DNA of 64,000 nucleotides, taken from assembly GCA_021203515.1 (NCBI GenBank), contig JAJQAY010000085.1, forward strand, positions 18,807 through 82,806, read 5' to 3'. The stretch comes from Bacteroides sp. GTDB lineage: Bacteria; Bacteroidota; Bacteroidia; Bacteroidales; Bacteroidaceae. Below the pieces are notes generated by a model, which made no database searches, had not been told where the DNA came from, and saw nothing but the letters and a program-made list of their open reading frames with translations. Below are positions 62,348-64,000 of the stretch, piece after piece (positions within the stretch are counted from its first letter, which is position 1; each line of letters opens with the position of its first letter). Made by a program: the position numbers and the translations under genes.

Positions 62348-64000
62348 TTATACCTCCACTTCAGAACTTATCTTTATGATTTCGTCTTCAAACAGTTCGT
62401 TGGCAATGACAGACTTATTTTTCGCTTTTGTCTTGTAAGTGTTCACCGTATTCACCGAGTAATTTAGGAAATTGGCGATGCTATTGCTATCCGTAATGCC
62501 GAGCCGGATTAATGCAAATATCCTCATCTCCGGAGTCAGTTCCTTCTTGGGATATACTCTGTTCTCCGGCAGAAACAGATGATTGTACTCTTCTATGAAG
62601 TTGGGGAACAGCTTCAGGAATGTTCTGTCGAAGTAGATATACATGTTCTCCCGTTCCTTCTTCAAGTCGCTCTCCTTAAAGGACAGCCTCAAATCTTCGT
62701 ACTGCTTGGCTATCAGCTTCCGGTTCACCAGCTTATAGATAGCTTCAATCTTACTGATATACTCGGCATTCAAATAAAAAGCATTCCCGATGTATTCATC
62801 CTTAATATTGTTGCTCTCCTCCAATTGTCTGTTCTGTTGCAGCAAGAGTTCCCTGCTCTCTTGAAGTTTCTGGTGGTTTTCCTTAATCTTGGCATTTTGT
62901 TTCTCGATAATGCATTGGGCTTGCGACAGTTTCTTCATCTGCTTGTATATCAATATAATCGTTATCACCAACAATATCAGCAGAATGGTTATGGTAATGA
63001 CAATACCGATTAACAGATTTCTGTCGTGTTCCACATTAGCCAGTTTCTTCTGCTCTATAATCTTCAACACCGTACTTATTTCCGCCTTGCGATGGCGGGC
63101 ATTGTAAAATTCGGCATCGTACAGCGCCAACCGGATATATTCGCTCGCTCTGTCCAGGTCTCCCCTTTCAAACATGTACAAGGCTAAATCCTTTTTAGAG
63201 GTAGTTTCGCGCTTTGCACTTTTTATATCATAAATGGAGGCTGCCGCCTTATAATAAATAACCTTGTCCAAATCGTCTAGTTCTTTGTAGAAATCGGCAA
63301 TAATCGAGTTTAAGATAGCTCTCCAGGAGTCGTCGATATTGCTACGCTCCAGCAACTTCCGAAATACTTCAATCTTCTCGGCCCAACCTTTATTAGAGCT
63401 TGACAGCGAAATAGTGGCATACTGATAATAGAAGTGTTGTTTGGGCAGATACTTGATTACGGAGTCACTACAAGTATGATACAGCTTGGCGTATTTATCT
63501 GTAAAGCTCCCGTTAGAATAGAACACACTCATATCAGAGTACAACCGTATGCAATGAAAATAGAATTGCCCCGGATATTCGGAGATACGTTATCCAGAGA
63601 TTGACGGGTAGGGTCTACCACATCGCACGCTTCCTTAAACAATCCGGTAGAAGTATAACAGAAGATGAGATCGCAATTAGCCATCACCAGCAGAGAGTCG
63701 TTCGCCAACTTATAAGCAGCATGCTGCTCTTTCAAAGCATAAACATGTGCCGAGTCAAATTGATAGGATTTATATTCGTCAAAAATCCGCTTGTATAAGT
63801 CATAACTCGAATAACTGTATGGCGTTTCCTGTTTCAATCTATCTCTTAGCGGATTAATCTCCTTCTCTTTCTGGTTGATATATAAGAGGCCTTTAGAAAT
63901 TTCACTATCTAATACATTGAGAATGGAGTCAGTGGGATTACTGCCAAAGATATTCGGAATTGTCTGTTTTAATCTTGTGTGTACCGTAAAGACAATATTT
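62348..64000 (-). pseudogene. DUF6377 TPR-membrane regulator (second copy), frameshifted and cut by the window edge
   Basis: The reading frame is open from base 64000 and continues beyond the window. Two frames, joined if one T is added to the T-run near 63563 (NSIFHCIRLYSDMSVFYSN), give more than 540 residues. A TPR-like helical region and one membrane helix (LLIGIVITITILLILLVITIILIY) precede a coiled coil and the DUF6377 helix-turn-helix end (IFALIRLGITDSNSIANFLNYSVNTVNTYKTKA), closely matching the copy at 56082. It is on the opposite strand, convergent with the receptor/glycosidase genes. Confidence 0.78.

Overview
The window looks like Bacteroides (Bacteroidaceae) chromosome. The signs are promoters of the TAnnTTTG / -33 TTTG type, a frdCAB fumarate reductase operon, fimbrillin/DUF5119/DUF3575 and DUF6377 genes, a MobV-type mobilisable element, LytTR/LytS regulators, and typical Bacteroides intergenic inverted and tandem repeats. 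The species cannot be fixed from sequence reading alone.

Region 1 (1-5387) is the right part of a mobilisable element: a small unknown gene, an excisionase-like HTH protein, a DUF3987 ATPase, a zinc-finger/Toprim-like protein, a candidate oriT rich in nested inverted repeats, and a MobV relaxase. Region 2 (5386-13902) is a defence island and the highlight of the window. It holds a tyrosine recombinase, a 2-kb invertible segment bounded by a perfect 30-bp inverted repeat, and a leftward operon of AbiEi-like antitoxin, AbiEii toxin (frameshifted here), a 332-aa 'subunit M', and a 1325-aa GIY-YIG-like/helicase/methylase protein. The 30-bp site lies exactly on the catalytic NPPY motif. Inversion would therefore swap the ~330-aa C-terminal target-recognition region for an alternative one stored silently at 6289-7285. 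The methyltransferase motifs also appear split between two polypeptides.

Region 3 (14416-31288) is mostly core genome: MscS channel, glutaminase, Na/Ca antiporter, GNAT protein, parE-coaD-ctpA, a GH3 beta-glucosidase, a PAP2 phosphatase, an AraC regulator and frdCAB. Region 4 (31612-44900) is accessory: an AraC pseudogene, a sulfatase, a fimbrillin operon, a GDPD lipoprotein, an alpha/beta hydrolase plus Tat-exported aldo/keto reductase with an AraC regulator, and a beta-barrel protein followed by a LytTR/LytS pair. Region 5 (44924-56010) returns to core genes: dprA, thioesterase, a U32 tRNA-modification-type protein, DUF2059, dusB, an AUR1-like PAP2 enzyme with an epimerase and a CDF transporter, and rnr. 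Region 6 (56082-64000) has two DUF6377 membrane regulators flanking an outer-membrane receptor and a secreted glycosidase-like protein; the last gene runs off the right edge.

An important caveat is that at least fifteen ordinary genes (dprA, mscS, CDF transporter, lytTR and others) are broken by one-base indels, mostly a missing base and mostly in homopolymers. This pattern fits sequencing or assembly error better than biology. Such genes are listed as pseudogenes over their full extent, with the likely intact product named.
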